A DNA stretch of 6,298 nt from Streptosporangiaceae bacterium (GTDB lineage: Bacteria; Actinomycetota; Actinomycetes; Streptosporangiales; Streptosporangiaceae), in assembly GCA_030039095.1 (NCBI GenBank), contig JASHQP010000566.1, forward strand, positions 1-6,298. Reading direction: 5' to 3'. A program made the translations under genes and the position numbers. Shown piece by piece: positions 1-5,144 of the stretch (the first letter of the stretch is position 1; each line of letters begins with the position of its first letter). The notes below the pieces were generated by a model. The model saw only the letters and a list, made by a program, of their open reading frames with translations, had not been told where the DNA came from and made no database searches.

Positions 1-342
1 GGCGGCGCCATCGTCAACGTCTCCAGCGTCTTCGCCGACCGCGGCGGACCGAGCACCGACTACTCCAGCGCCAAGCACGCCATCCGCGGCCTCACCCGCA
101 CCGCCGCCAAGGACTACGCCGCCCGCGGCATCCGGGTCAACGAACTCCAGCCAGGCGTCATCGACACCGAACTCACCCAGGCCAACCCGGAAGGCACCCA
201 GGCCGTCGCCGCACGCGGCATCCCCCTCGAGCGCGTCGGCACCGCGCGCGAAGCCGCCACCGCCATCGCGTTCCTGCTCTCCGACGATGCCTCGTACATC
301 ACCGGCGCCCACCTCGCCGTCGACGGCGGCTTCCTCGCCTGA
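1..342 (+). CDS. Short-chain dehydrogenase/reductase (SDR), C-terminal part, 5'-truncated by window edge
   Basis: This is the last 113 residues of a classical SDR, an NAD(P)-dependent cytosolic oxidoreductase of the FabG-like fold. The frame is open from base 1 and ends in TGA at 340-342. The visible residues begin at the IVNVSS strand. Ser9 aligns with the catalytic Ser, and Tyr21 and Lys25 form the YxxxK active site (DYSSAK). Next come the usual RVNELQPGVIDTEL stretch, with the PGxxxT cofactor loop, and the ending FLLSDDASYITGAHLAVDGGF, which is diagnostic of the family. Family members are about 250 residues, so roughly the first 130, including the TGxxxGIG Rossmann motif, lie outside the window. 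The substrate cannot be inferred. The gene converges on the next gene with only 15 bases between the stop codons. Family assignment is very secure; specific function is unknown. Confidence 0.95.
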   Translation, partial: GGAIVNVSSVFADRGGPSTDYSSAKHAIRGLTRTAAKDYAARGIRVNELQPGVIDTELTQANPEGTQAVAARGIPLERVGTAREAATAIAFLLSDDASYITGAHLAVDGGFLA

Positions 343-357
343 CAACGGAGAAAACAG

Positions 358-1113
358 CTAGCGCAGCACGCTGAGGCAGGTGACGCAGCCCTCGAGCTTC
401 TCGAACTCGCTGATGTCGACGACCACGGGCGTGAAGCCGAGGCTGTCGAGCATCCCGGCGGTGCGGGGAGCGGACGCGGCGATCATCACCCGGTCGCCGC
501 CGAGCGGCACGACGTGGCAGCCGGCCTCTTCGTCGACCGGGCGCACCGCCGGGAACAGCTCGGCGGGCACCAGCCCCGGCAGCAGCAGGGCCGTGTCGTC
601 CGGCAGCGCGGTCACCGCGGACTTCAGGTGCAGGACGTCCCCGAGCGGGACCGCGACCACCGTGCGGCCCAGCGGCGTCAGCAGCGAGCGCAGCTGGCGG
701 ATGCCGTCGCCGTTGGTCCGCTCGCCGCGGCCCACGTAGACCGTGCGGCCGACCTGCAGCACGTCGCCGCCCTCCAGGGTCCCGGGCTCCTCGATGGCCG
801 CCGTGCGCAGGCCCAGCCCGGCGACGGCCTGGGCGACGCCGGTGACCTCCGGCCTTCGGGCCGGCGCGCCCGGCCGGGTCAGCACCGCCAGGTCCTCGCA
901 GATCACGACCGTGTCCTCGATGAAGACCGAGTCCGGGCACTCGTCTGCGGGCGGCGCGTACTCAACCGGCCAGCCGTTGCTGCCGAGGGCCTCGACGTAC
1001 GCCGCGTGCTGCACCCGGGCCAGCGCCACGTCCACGGGTGTGCGGGAGATGTGCGTCACGATGCCTTCGGCCAGCCTGCTGCTGGGCTGGCGTACCAAAC
1101 CTGTGCGGTTCAT
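358..1113 (-). CDS. ddaH: N(G),N(G)-dimethylarginine dimethylaminohydrolase (DDAH)-type amidinohydrolase
   Basis: This 251-residue cytosolic enzyme belongs to the arginine deiminase/amidinotransferase superfamily. The family reaction is hydrolysis of methylated arginine to citrulline plus (di)methylamine. The substrate loop PDSVFIED is at residues 60-67. LEGGD carries Glu114, HLKS carries His162, and the C-terminal VTCLSVLR carries the nucleophile Cys246. These correspond to Glu114, His162 and Cys249 as I recall them for Pseudomonas aeruginosa DDAH (254 residues). The matching numbering supports the ATG at 1111-1113; an in-frame TGA lies four codons further upstream. The purine-rich AAGGGC abuts the ATG too closely to be an ideal ribosome-binding site, so initiation may be leaderless or weak. 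A related amidinohydrolase with another guanidino substrate cannot be excluded. The gene appears monocistronic; the 130 bases between it and the next - strand gene contain a hairpin. Confidence 0.9.
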   Translation of the reverse strand: MNRTGLVRQPSSRLAEGIVTHISRTPVDVALARVQHAAYVEALGSNGWPVEYAPPADECPDSVFIEDTVVICEDLAVLTRPGAPARRPEVTGVAQAVAGLGLRTAAIEEPGTLEGGDVLQVGRTVYVGRGERTNGDGIRQLRSLLTPLGRTVVAVPLGDVLHLKSAVTALPDDTALLLPGLVPAELFPAVRPVDEEAGCHVVPLGGDRVMIAASAPRTAGMLDSLGFTPVVVDISEFEKLEGCVTCLSVLR

Positions 1114-1188
1114 GCCCTTATGGTGTCACCACCGTGCCTGGCTGACCCGCGTGCAGCCTTCTCGGCGTCAGACTCGTACTGGTCCGCA

Positions 1189-1207
1189 GGCAGGCAGACG
1201 GCCTGCC
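1189..1207 (-). terminator. Hairpin downstream of the 68-residue gene, candidate terminator
   Basis: GGCAGGC at 1189-1195 pairs perfectly with GCCTGCC at 1201-1207 around a 5-base loop. It lies 37 bases past the stop of the 1244-1450 gene and about 75 bases before the start of the DDAH gene, both on the - strand. It would separate their transcripts. There is no T-tract after it on the - strand; actinomycete terminators often lack one, but this also makes the call weak. The rest of 1114-1243 shows no gene and no clear promoter. Confidence 0.35.
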
Positions 1208-1243
1208 CGGTGTAAAAGAGAGCCTTCCTGAACCCGCCCAGTG

Positions 1244-1450
1244 CTACCTCGTGTCCCGCCTGAACTTGCTGATCTGCTCCCGCAGACCTTGCGGATTGTC
1301 GTCATGCAGTAAGACCAGGGCGTTGCCCTGGTCATCGTTCAGACGTGCATGCCACTGGCCACCCCGCAGGCTGGTCCACGCTCGCCAGCCTGGGAAGTCG
1401 GAGTTGATTCTCTCCGCCTCTGGCAGGTAATCGACTTGATTGCTGGTCAC
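1244..1450 (-). CDS. Small hypothetical protein with Trp-containing motif, partner of short GntR regulator
   Basis: This 68-residue acidic soluble protein has no signal peptide or membrane segment. It starts with GTG at 1448-1450, supported by a clear GGAGG ribosome-binding site (1459-1463 on the opposite strand, 8 bases away). The core FPGWRAWTSLRGGQWHARL (residues 19-37) has three Trp residues in the pattern PGWxxWxSxxGxWxAR. I recall this pattern from a common family of about 70-residue actinobacterial proteins of unknown function. The C-terminal part looks like one amphipathic helix (residues 54-66, PQGLREQISKFRR). It is transcribed divergently from a small GntR gene across a repeat-rich spacer, so shared control is likely. 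Function is unknown; a partner or modulator of the regulator is only a guess. Confidence 0.75.
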   Translation of the reverse strand: MTSNQVDYLPEAERINSDFPGWRAWTSLRGGQWHARLNDDQGNALVLLHDDNPQGLREQISKFRRDTR

Positions 1451-1475
1451 AGTCGGCGCCTCCGTCTCTGGCAGG
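1412..1475. repeat. 16-bp near-perfect direct repeat at start of small gene
   Basis: The copies CTCCGCCTCTGGCAGG (1412-1427) and CTCCGTCTCTGGCAGG (1460-1475) differ at one base and lie 48 bases apart. On the - strand the upstream copy contributes the ribosome-binding site of the 68-residue gene. The downstream copy lies inside the gene and encodes LPEAE near residue 9. It could be a small duplication or a paired protein-binding site; no function can be assigned. Confidence 0.5.
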
Positions 1476-1535
1476 CCAGCGCCTTAGCTCCCTTGCTGGC
1501 GGGCTTGGGGTAGTCCTGTCGCCAAGGCGCTGGCC
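1474..1535 (-). repeat. 12-bp perfect inverted repeat with 38-base loop in the leader of the 68-residue gene
   Basis: GGCCAGCGCCTT at 1474-1485 is the exact reverse complement of AAGGCGCTGGCC at 1524-1535; pairing stops at both ends. A second, mutually exclusive stem is possible within it: CTTGG 1504-1508 with CCAAG 1522-1526. Read on the - strand, the structure ends 10 bases before the GGAGG site of the 68-residue gene. It begins just downstream of a possible -10 element (TATGCT, 1549-1544), so it would occupy most of the leader RNA. It may act as a leader hairpin, a transcription-factor site or a recombination site. The repeat itself is certain; its role is inferred. Confidence 0.6.
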
Positions 1536-1551
1536 CCGAGGTCAGCATACA

Positions 1552-1605
1552 TAACGTTACGTACGTTCGTCTCGTACGTCTCGTAGCTTCCGTGAGACAC
1601 GAGAC
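1552..1605. promoter_or_regulatory. Repeat-rich operator region of the divergent GntR/small-gene pair
   Basis: Several overlapping elements crowd into 54 bases directly before the GntR start. They are the palindrome TAACGTTA (1552-1559), the palindrome ACGTACGT (1559-1566), and two abutting 9-bp direct repeats CGTCTCGTA (1568-1576 and 1577-1585). CGTACGT recurs at 1573-1579, and ACGAGAC (1599-1605) is an inverted copy of GTCTCGT. GntR dimers bind short palindromes next to their own genes, so autoregulation and control of the divergent gene are plausible. Candidate -10 elements are TATGCT (- strand, 1549-1544) and TACATA (+ strand, 1548-1553). No convincing -35 was found in either direction. 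Confidence 0.5.
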
Positions 1606-1609
1606 TGAC

Positions 1610-1864
1610 ATGGGTAATGATCATCTCGTGCCTGTCGATCACCGCAGTCCGGTCGCGCTGTATATCCAGCTAGCGTCTGTTTTGCGTGACGAGATCAGGG
1701 CCGGTCGGTTCGCTCCGCATGACCCGATCCCGAGCGAGTCTTACCTCGAGCAAGAGCATGACGTGTCCCGGCAGACGGTGCGTAAGGCGGTTGCGCTGCT
1801 CCGAGAGGAAGGGCTCATCTATACGCTGCCCCAGCGGGGCAGCTACGTTGCTGAGCAGTCCTGA
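1610..1864 (+). CDS. GntR-family transcriptional regulator, winged-helix domain only
   Basis: This 84-residue protein is almost entirely one GntR-type DNA-binding domain. PVALYIQLASVLRDEIRAG (residues 14-32) is the first helix. The helix-turn-helix SESYLEQEHDVSRQTVRKAV spans 42-61, followed by LLREEGLI and the wing TLPQRGSYV (72-80). The stop comes right after the wing, so there is no FadR- or HutC-type effector domain. The short stand-alone form is a recurrent actinobacterial type and not obviously a truncation. I chose ATG 1610. A GTG at 1592 would add six residues but lies inside the operator repeats and has no ribosome-binding site. Only a weak GAGA precedes ATG 1610, so a leaderless start is possible. 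Likely role: dimeric repressor of itself and of the divergent 68-residue gene. How it would sense a signal is not visible. Confidence 0.9.
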   Translation: MGNDHLVPVDHRSPVALYIQLASVLRDEIRAGRFAPHDPIPSESYLEQEHDVSRQTVRKAVALLREEGLIYTLPQRGSYVAEQS

Positions 1865-1874
1865 CCTTACCCGG

Positions 1875-1904
1875 AGGTCGGCCACCCTACTGTCGTGGTG
1901 ACCT
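1875..1904. terminator. Imperfect stem-loop between convergent genes, weak terminator candidate
   Basis: AGGTC (1875-1879) pairs with GACCT (1900-1904). After a small internal bulge, CCAC (1882-1885) pairs with GTGG (1895-1898) around a 9-base loop. It lies between the GntR stop and the end of the HEPN gene, which run toward each other, and could serve both. There is no T-tract. Confidence 0.25.
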
Positions 1905-1937
1905 GCGCATACCTTCTGCGAAAGATGGAACCGCCGT

Positions 1938-2389
1938 TCAGAAGAGACCGAGGTTGGGCAGCAGCTTGGCGACGGCGCCGATGATCTCGTCTGCGGTCTC
2001 GAGCGCTTCGGCAGCCTCGTCGGCCGTGGCCTCCTCGGTTGGGTAGAGCGGATACTCCAGCTCGTTGCGCCTGCGCCGCAGCCCGCCAAATGCCCGCAGG
2101 CTGGCGCCGAACTGGGCGCGGATCGTTCTTCGATGGCGTAGTGGCCGCCTGAGGTGGTTGGGCGCAGGCCCTGCTGGGCGACCAGGCCCACGCAGGCCTG
2201 CCGGGCGGCGTCGTAGGCAAGAATGATGCAGCTATCGGGTGCAGGCTCTACGACGATGCGCGCGGCCTCTAAGCCACGCCGCGCTCGGTCCACCCAGGAT
2301 GCTCCATCCGCTTGCGCACCGCGTACGCGCTCGATGTGCCCTTGCTGGAGAAGGCGCTCAACCGTGGCCTCGCCGGTGCTCCATCGCAT
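1938..2389 (-). pseudogene. HEPN-domain protein of a HEPN/MNT toxin-antitoxin-type pair, disrupted by a -1 frameshift
   Basis: From ATG 2389 the frame reads 88 good HEPN residues, with SCIILAYDAARQACVGLV near 53-70 and QQGLRPTTSGGHYAIEE at 72-88. It then turns into low-quality sequence that would run to 1670, antisense through the GntR gene. Shifting frame at about 2124-2125 restores a typical ending: RAQFG, GGLRRRRNELEYP (102-114) and LLPNLGLF, with TGA at 1938-1940. The span is 452 bases, exactly one short of 151 codons, so a single lost base (probably within CGGATCC or similar) fits a 150-residue protein. HEPN proteins are helical and often act as RNases through an RX4-6H motif; here the motif region reads RNELEYP, with no His. 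The start overlaps the stop of the nucleotidyltransferase gene by one base (TGATG), implying translational coupling. A sequencing error is the main alternative to true inactivation. Confidence 0.8.
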
Positions 2390-2985
2390 CAGCGTTCACT
2401 CTCCTGCGGTTCGTCCCCGATGACCCAGACGACCGGTGCCGAGCGGATCTGCTGAATGAGCGGGTCAGAGGCAGCGAGCCATCGCGAGCGGGAACACGAG
2501 ACGGGGTTCACCGGCAGCCTAAGGCGCTCCTCTGACCGTTCGGCCGCCTCATACAGGTCGCGCCGGGGCACGTCACCGATCACGAGAACATCGACGTCCT
2601 GTGGTGGGCGGCCCACTATGCCCTCGTAGCGCGCTGCCCAGGAACCGTAGATCGCTACCGCGATGGCGCCAGGAAGGTTGAATTCCTCGCCGATGACAAC
2701 GTGGGGGCCGAAGGCGAGGGTGACGAGCTCGGTCAGAGGACGCGTATACCGGCTGGCTGGGTCTGCCGACACCAGCCGGGAGCGCCCGATGCGACGTTCC
2801 CGGATCAGCTGGGCGCCAGAGAGGCGTGTCACCTCCCGCTGCACGGTGGTCAGCGGCAGCCGGAGTTCGTTCGCCACCTCTGTGAGGCTGTACTCAGCCT
2901 CCGGGTGCAGAAGAAGCAGAGTGAGTATGTCGGCAAGATGCCGGGAACGCAGGATGGGCAGCAGAGCCGGAGCATTACTACGCAT
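2389..2985 (-). CDS. Winged-helix plus MNT-type nucleotidyltransferase, putative antitoxin of the HEPN pair
   Basis: This is a 198-residue cytosolic protein. Residues 10-72 form an ArsR/MarR-like winged helix: HLADILTLLLLHPEAEYSLT, then recognition region LPLTTVQREVTRL and wing IGRSRLVSAD. Residues 95-190 form a minimal nucleotidyltransferase with the GSW signature at 114-116 and the metal-binding DVD at 130-132. A VNPVS motif (159-163) follows, and DPLIQQI (174-180) is typical of the C-terminal part. All expected catalytic residues are present. In MNT/HEPN systems the nucleotidyltransferase neutralises the HEPN toxin; in the studied MntA-HepT pair it AMPylates a Tyr near the RX4H motif. The added DNA-binding domain suggests it also represses its own promoter. 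No ribosome-binding site precedes the ATG, and a -10-like TATATT sits 7 bases before it, consistent with leaderless translation. Family call is secure; the antitoxin role is inferred from context. Confidence 0.88.
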   Translation of the reverse strand: MRSNAPALLPILRSRHLADILTLLLLHPEAEYSLTEVANELRLPLTTVQREVTRLSGAQLIRERRIGRSRLVSADPASRYTRPLTELVTLAFGPHVVIGEEFNLPGAIAVAIYGSWAARYEGIVGRPPQDVDVLVIGDVPRRDLYEAAERSEERLRLPVNPVSCSRSRWLAASDPLIQQIRSAPVVWVIGDEPQESER

Positions 2986-3020
2986 GAATGAAATATATCA
3001 TCCGTTTATGAAAACTTAGA
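2984..3020 (-). promoter_or_regulatory. Promoter and candidate operator of the nucleotidyltransferase-HEPN operon
   Basis: This is one of the most AT-rich short stretches in the window. Read on the - strand, TATATT (2997-2992) resembles a -10 box and would place the transcript start at or next to the ATG, i.e. a leaderless mRNA. A -35 at 3020-3015 (TCTAAG) is poor. Half-sites ATGA (2988-2991), TCAT (2998-3001) and ATGA (3008-3011) alternate in orientation with a strict 10-bp spacing, one helical turn, across the -10 region. That is what a dimeric winged-helix autorepressor would bind. Confidence 0.5.
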
Positions 3021-4350
3021 GTCCGTCATGGCCTGGTCGCCGCGACACTCCCTCCATCACTGTGGCCAGAGCCGGCTGCGGCTGGCGGTGCAGGCGGGTG
3101 CCGTTGCGCCAGATCGCGGCGATGTTGCGGGTCGCGGTGATATCGGCGCACGGGTCGCCGTCGACAAGAAGGAGGTCGGCACGCAGCCCGCTCGCGACGC
3201 GGCCCCGGTCGGCCAGCCCGAACGCGTCAGCCGGGGCCGACGTGGCGGCGGCCAGCGCGGCGGCGGGGGACAGGCCGGCCCGGACCAGCAGCGCGAGTTC
3301 GTGGTGCAGCGCGATTCCGTGGCCGGCGTAGGCGTTCAGGATCGCGTTGCCTTCCCCCGGCTCGGGGTAGTTGGTGTCGGTACCGGCCAGCACCGCTATG
3401 CCGGCCCGGTGCAGAGCCGTAACGCTGCGCAGCGCGCCGCCGAAGTCGAGCCGGCCACCCCGGGATGCGGCTTTCGCGGCGCGGGCGCGGGCGTCGTCCA
3501 GCAGGCCCGGCCGGGTGAAGACGGCCCGGGTGGGCCCGTCGAGGTAGGGGCCCAGGCGCGGGTGGCGGGCCAGGTCGCGCTGGTCCGCGTCGATCTCGGC
3601 GGCGTGCGCCGCGGACAGCACCGCGGTGGCCCGCAGCGTGGCGACCACGAAAGCCGGACGGCGGCGCAGGTCTGCGAGGAACGCCGGGGTGAGGCCGAGG
3701 TCGCCCAGCACGTGGGCCAGGCCATCCCCGCCGGCCTGGATGAACATGTGGGCCATGGCGGCGCTGTCGGCGTGGGCGACGGCCAGCATGCCGCTGCGGT
3801 GCGCGGCGGCAACCAGCGCGCGGACGGTCCCGGCGGACAGCGCGGGCATGCCGTACCATGCGGGATCCTCCAGGTAGATCTTGAGGTAGTCCGCGCCGTG
3901 GCCCACCTGGGCGCCGACGAAAGCGGCCGCGTCCTGCGGGCCGGCCACGGCGGGCAGGTCCGGGCTGATCCGCGACCAGGTTCCGCCCGCGGGCGTGGCG
4001 CCCTGCACGGCGGTGCGGATGTCCGCGACGTCGTCGCGGGAAGCGGCGAGCGACCGCCGCTGCGCGGCGACGTCCGGGCCGCTGAACATGTCGAGCTCGG
4101 TGGTGACGCCGAAGGCCAGTGCCTGGCCGAGCGCACGGACGTCGCCGGCGTGGACGTGGCAGTCGATCAGGCCGGGCAGCAGGGTCCGGCCGCGGCCCTC
4201 GATGACCTCGGCGCCCGGCGGGACGCCGAGGTCATCGCCGACGCGGGCGATCGTGCCGCCGGCCAGCAGGACGCTGCTGGCCGGCCGCAGCCGCTGCCCG
4301 TCGAAGATCCGGGCGCCACGGATCAGCGTGCTCGCGCCGTGGGCGGTCAT
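3016..4350 (-). CDS. Metal-dependent amidohydrolase family protein (imidazolonepropionase/prolidase-like)
   Basis: This 444-residue protein has the amidohydrolase-superfamily architecture: a small beta domain (residues 8-55), then a TIM barrel opening at LLPGLIDCHVHAGD, with metal ligands His65 and His67. Lys157 (DYLKIYLED) is the likely bridging, possibly carbamylated lysine. His193 (AVAHADS), His213 (LAHVLGD) and Asp325 (AGTDTNYP) complete the site. The C-terminal ASGLRADLLLVDGDP (387-400) closes the beta domain. All expected ligands are present, so the enzyme should be active as a hydrolase of amide, ester or cyclic C-N bonds. Its substrate is not evident. No signal peptide is seen, so it is probably cytosolic. 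The start ATG overlaps the stop of the upstream membrane-protein gene (ATGA), which indicates translational coupling. It is the last gene of a four-gene operon; no terminator hairpin was found in the 30 bases before the next gene. Confidence 0.9.
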   Translation of the reverse strand: MTAHGASTLIRGARIFDGQRLRPASSVLLAGGTIARVGDDLGVPPGAEVIEGRGRTLLPGLIDCHVHAGDVRALGQALAFGVTTELDMFSGPDVAAQRRSLAASRDDVADIRTAVQGATPAGGTWSRISPDLPAVAGPQDAAAFVGAQVGHGADYLKIYLEDPAWYGMPALSAGTVRALVAAAHRSGMLAVAHADSAAMAHMFIQAGGDGLAHVLGDLGLTPAFLADLRRRPAFVVATLRATAVLSAAHAAEIDADQRDLARHPRLGPYLDGPTRAVFTRPGLLDDARARAAKAASRGGRLDFGGALRSVTALHRAGIAVLAGTDTNYPEPGEGNAILNAYAGHGIALHHELALLVRAGLSPAAALAAATSAPADAFGLADRGRVASGLRADLLLVDGDPCADITATRNIAAIWRNGTRLHRQPQPALATVMEGVSRRPGHDGL

Positions 4351-5144
4351 GCCGCGCCTTCCGCCCGGTCGTTACCGTTGGTGCCGTCGGGGGAGGGCCG
4401 GGTGGCGGCGGCAGCGCGCTGGCGGGCTTGCTGCCGGGAGCCGTAGATGAACAGTCCGAGGAGGCCCAGCCCGATGAACGGCAGGCCGACCGGGTTTTGC
4501 AGGGCCAGGAACGTGCCGGTGCTCTGGGTGAACGCCAGCACGGCGACCGCGATCGCGTGGGCGAGGAAGGCAACGCCGATGATCAGGGTCGAGACCATCG
4601 ACGTGCCGCTCGCCTTGGCGCGCTCGGCAACCTCGGTGTAGCGGGCGTTGCTCCGGCCCATCGCGCGCAGGATGACCTGGTGCAGCGGGTGACCGACGGC
4701 GATCGAGACCAGGCAGGCGAGCCCGAACAGCCCGAAGATCACCGGGTCCTGCAGCTCCTCGGCCAGGGTGCTGCCGCCCGAGATCCAGGAGATCAGCACG
4801 CCGATCGCGAACAGGGCCACGCTGGCTACGCCCAGGGCGCTCAGCTTCCGCCTTACAGCCAGGATGGTCAGGGTCCAGATGACCGGGATGGCTCCGGACA
4901 GGGCCAGAGCCACGGCCGAGCTCTCGTGGTGCTGCCGGAACACGTGGTAGGCCACGAGCGGGGCGGCGAAGTTGACGACGATGCTGGCCAGGCCGCCCAG
5001 GACGGCCCGGCCCGAGGGCCCCTGTGCCCCGGGCCGGGTGCCCTTGCCGCTGCCGTTGCCGGCGGCCGGGCGGGCGTTCGCGTCGTTGCTGGCGGGGGTG
5101 ACGGTTCCCGGCCGGGGGCCGGGAACCGTGGTGGCGGCGTTCAT
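4347..5144 (-). CDS. VC0807-family multi-pass membrane protein
   Basis: This 265-residue integral membrane protein has a disordered Pro/Gly/Ala-rich N-terminal tail (residues 1-45). About six hydrophobic segments follow at roughly 47-68, 77-97, 102-122, 133-152, 184-206 and 214-236, then a charged C-terminal tail. The order of motifs (APLVAYHVFR; ALALSGAIPVIWTLTILAVRRKL; a GHPLHQVILRAMG loop) matches the VC0807 family, whose biochemical role is unknown. A strong AGGAGG ribosome-binding site (5160-5155) lies 10 bases before ATG 5144. The ATG overlaps the TGA of the preceding gene as ATGA, and the gene's own stop overlaps the amidohydrolase start the same way. The fixed coupling suggests the membrane protein and hydrolase are made together, for example as transport or envelope partner and enzyme. 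That partnership is inference. The 5' end of the gene carries a strong hairpin. Confidence 0.85.
   Translation of the reverse strand: MNAATTVPGPRPGTVTPASNDANARPAAGNGSGKGTRPGAQGPSGRAVLGGLASIVVNFAAPLVAYHVFRQHHESSAVALALSGAIPVIWTLTILAVRRKLSALGVASVALFAIGVLISWISGGSTLAEELQDPVIFGLFGLACLVSIAVGHPLHQVILRAMGRSNARYTEVAERAKASGTSMVSTLIIGVAFLAHAIAVAVLAFTQSTGTFLALQNPVGLPFIGLGLLGLFIYGSRQQARQRAAAATRPSPDGTNGNDRAEGAA
5101..5129 (-). repeat. 13-bp perfect hairpin inside the 5' coding region of the VC0807-family gene
   Basis: ACGGTTCCCGGCC (5101-5113) pairs perfectly with GGCCGGGAACCGT (5117-5129) around a 3-base loop. In the - strand mRNA it covers codons 6-15 (TVPGPRPGTV), starting about 15 bases after the start codon. 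A stem this GC-rich should be very stable and may slow early elongation, or reduce expression of this gene and the coupled amidohydrolase. It is not followed by a T-tract. Confidence 0.7.

Noticed and set aside
343..357. Terminator between the SDR and DDAH genes
   Set aside because: The 15 bases between the convergent stop codons contain no inverted repeat.
299..940. Open frame of 213 codons on the - strand
   Set aside because: It is another frame of the DDAH region, extremely Arg/Gly-rich, and overlaps the conserved end of the SDR gene.
514..1215. Open frame of 233 codons on the + strand opposite the DDAH gene
   Set aside because: Composition is Arg/Gln/Ala-rich and shows no family motif, whereas the opposite strand carries an enzyme with all catalytic residues.
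1474..1535. tRNA gene or CRISPR repeat in the inverted-repeat region
   Set aside because: There is no cloverleaf, T-loop or CCA-type end, and only one pair of arms with no array of regularly spaced units.
1592..1609. GTG at 1592 as start of the GntR gene
   Set aside because: It lies inside the operator repeats, has no ribosome-binding site, and adds residues not needed by the GntR fold. ATG 1610 is preferred, though not proven.
1670..2389. Uninterrupted 239-residue reading frame on the - strand covering the HEPN start
   Set aside because: Only the first 88 residues look like protein of a known family. The remainder is low-complexity and runs antisense through the GntR gene, while the shifted frame gives a conserved HEPN ending. 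A frameshifted 150-residue HEPN gene explains it better.
3028..4446. Open frame of 472 codons on the + strand
   Set aside because: It is antisense to the amidohydrolase, is rich in Gly, Ala, Arg and Val with no recognisable motif, and is an artefact of high GC at third positions.
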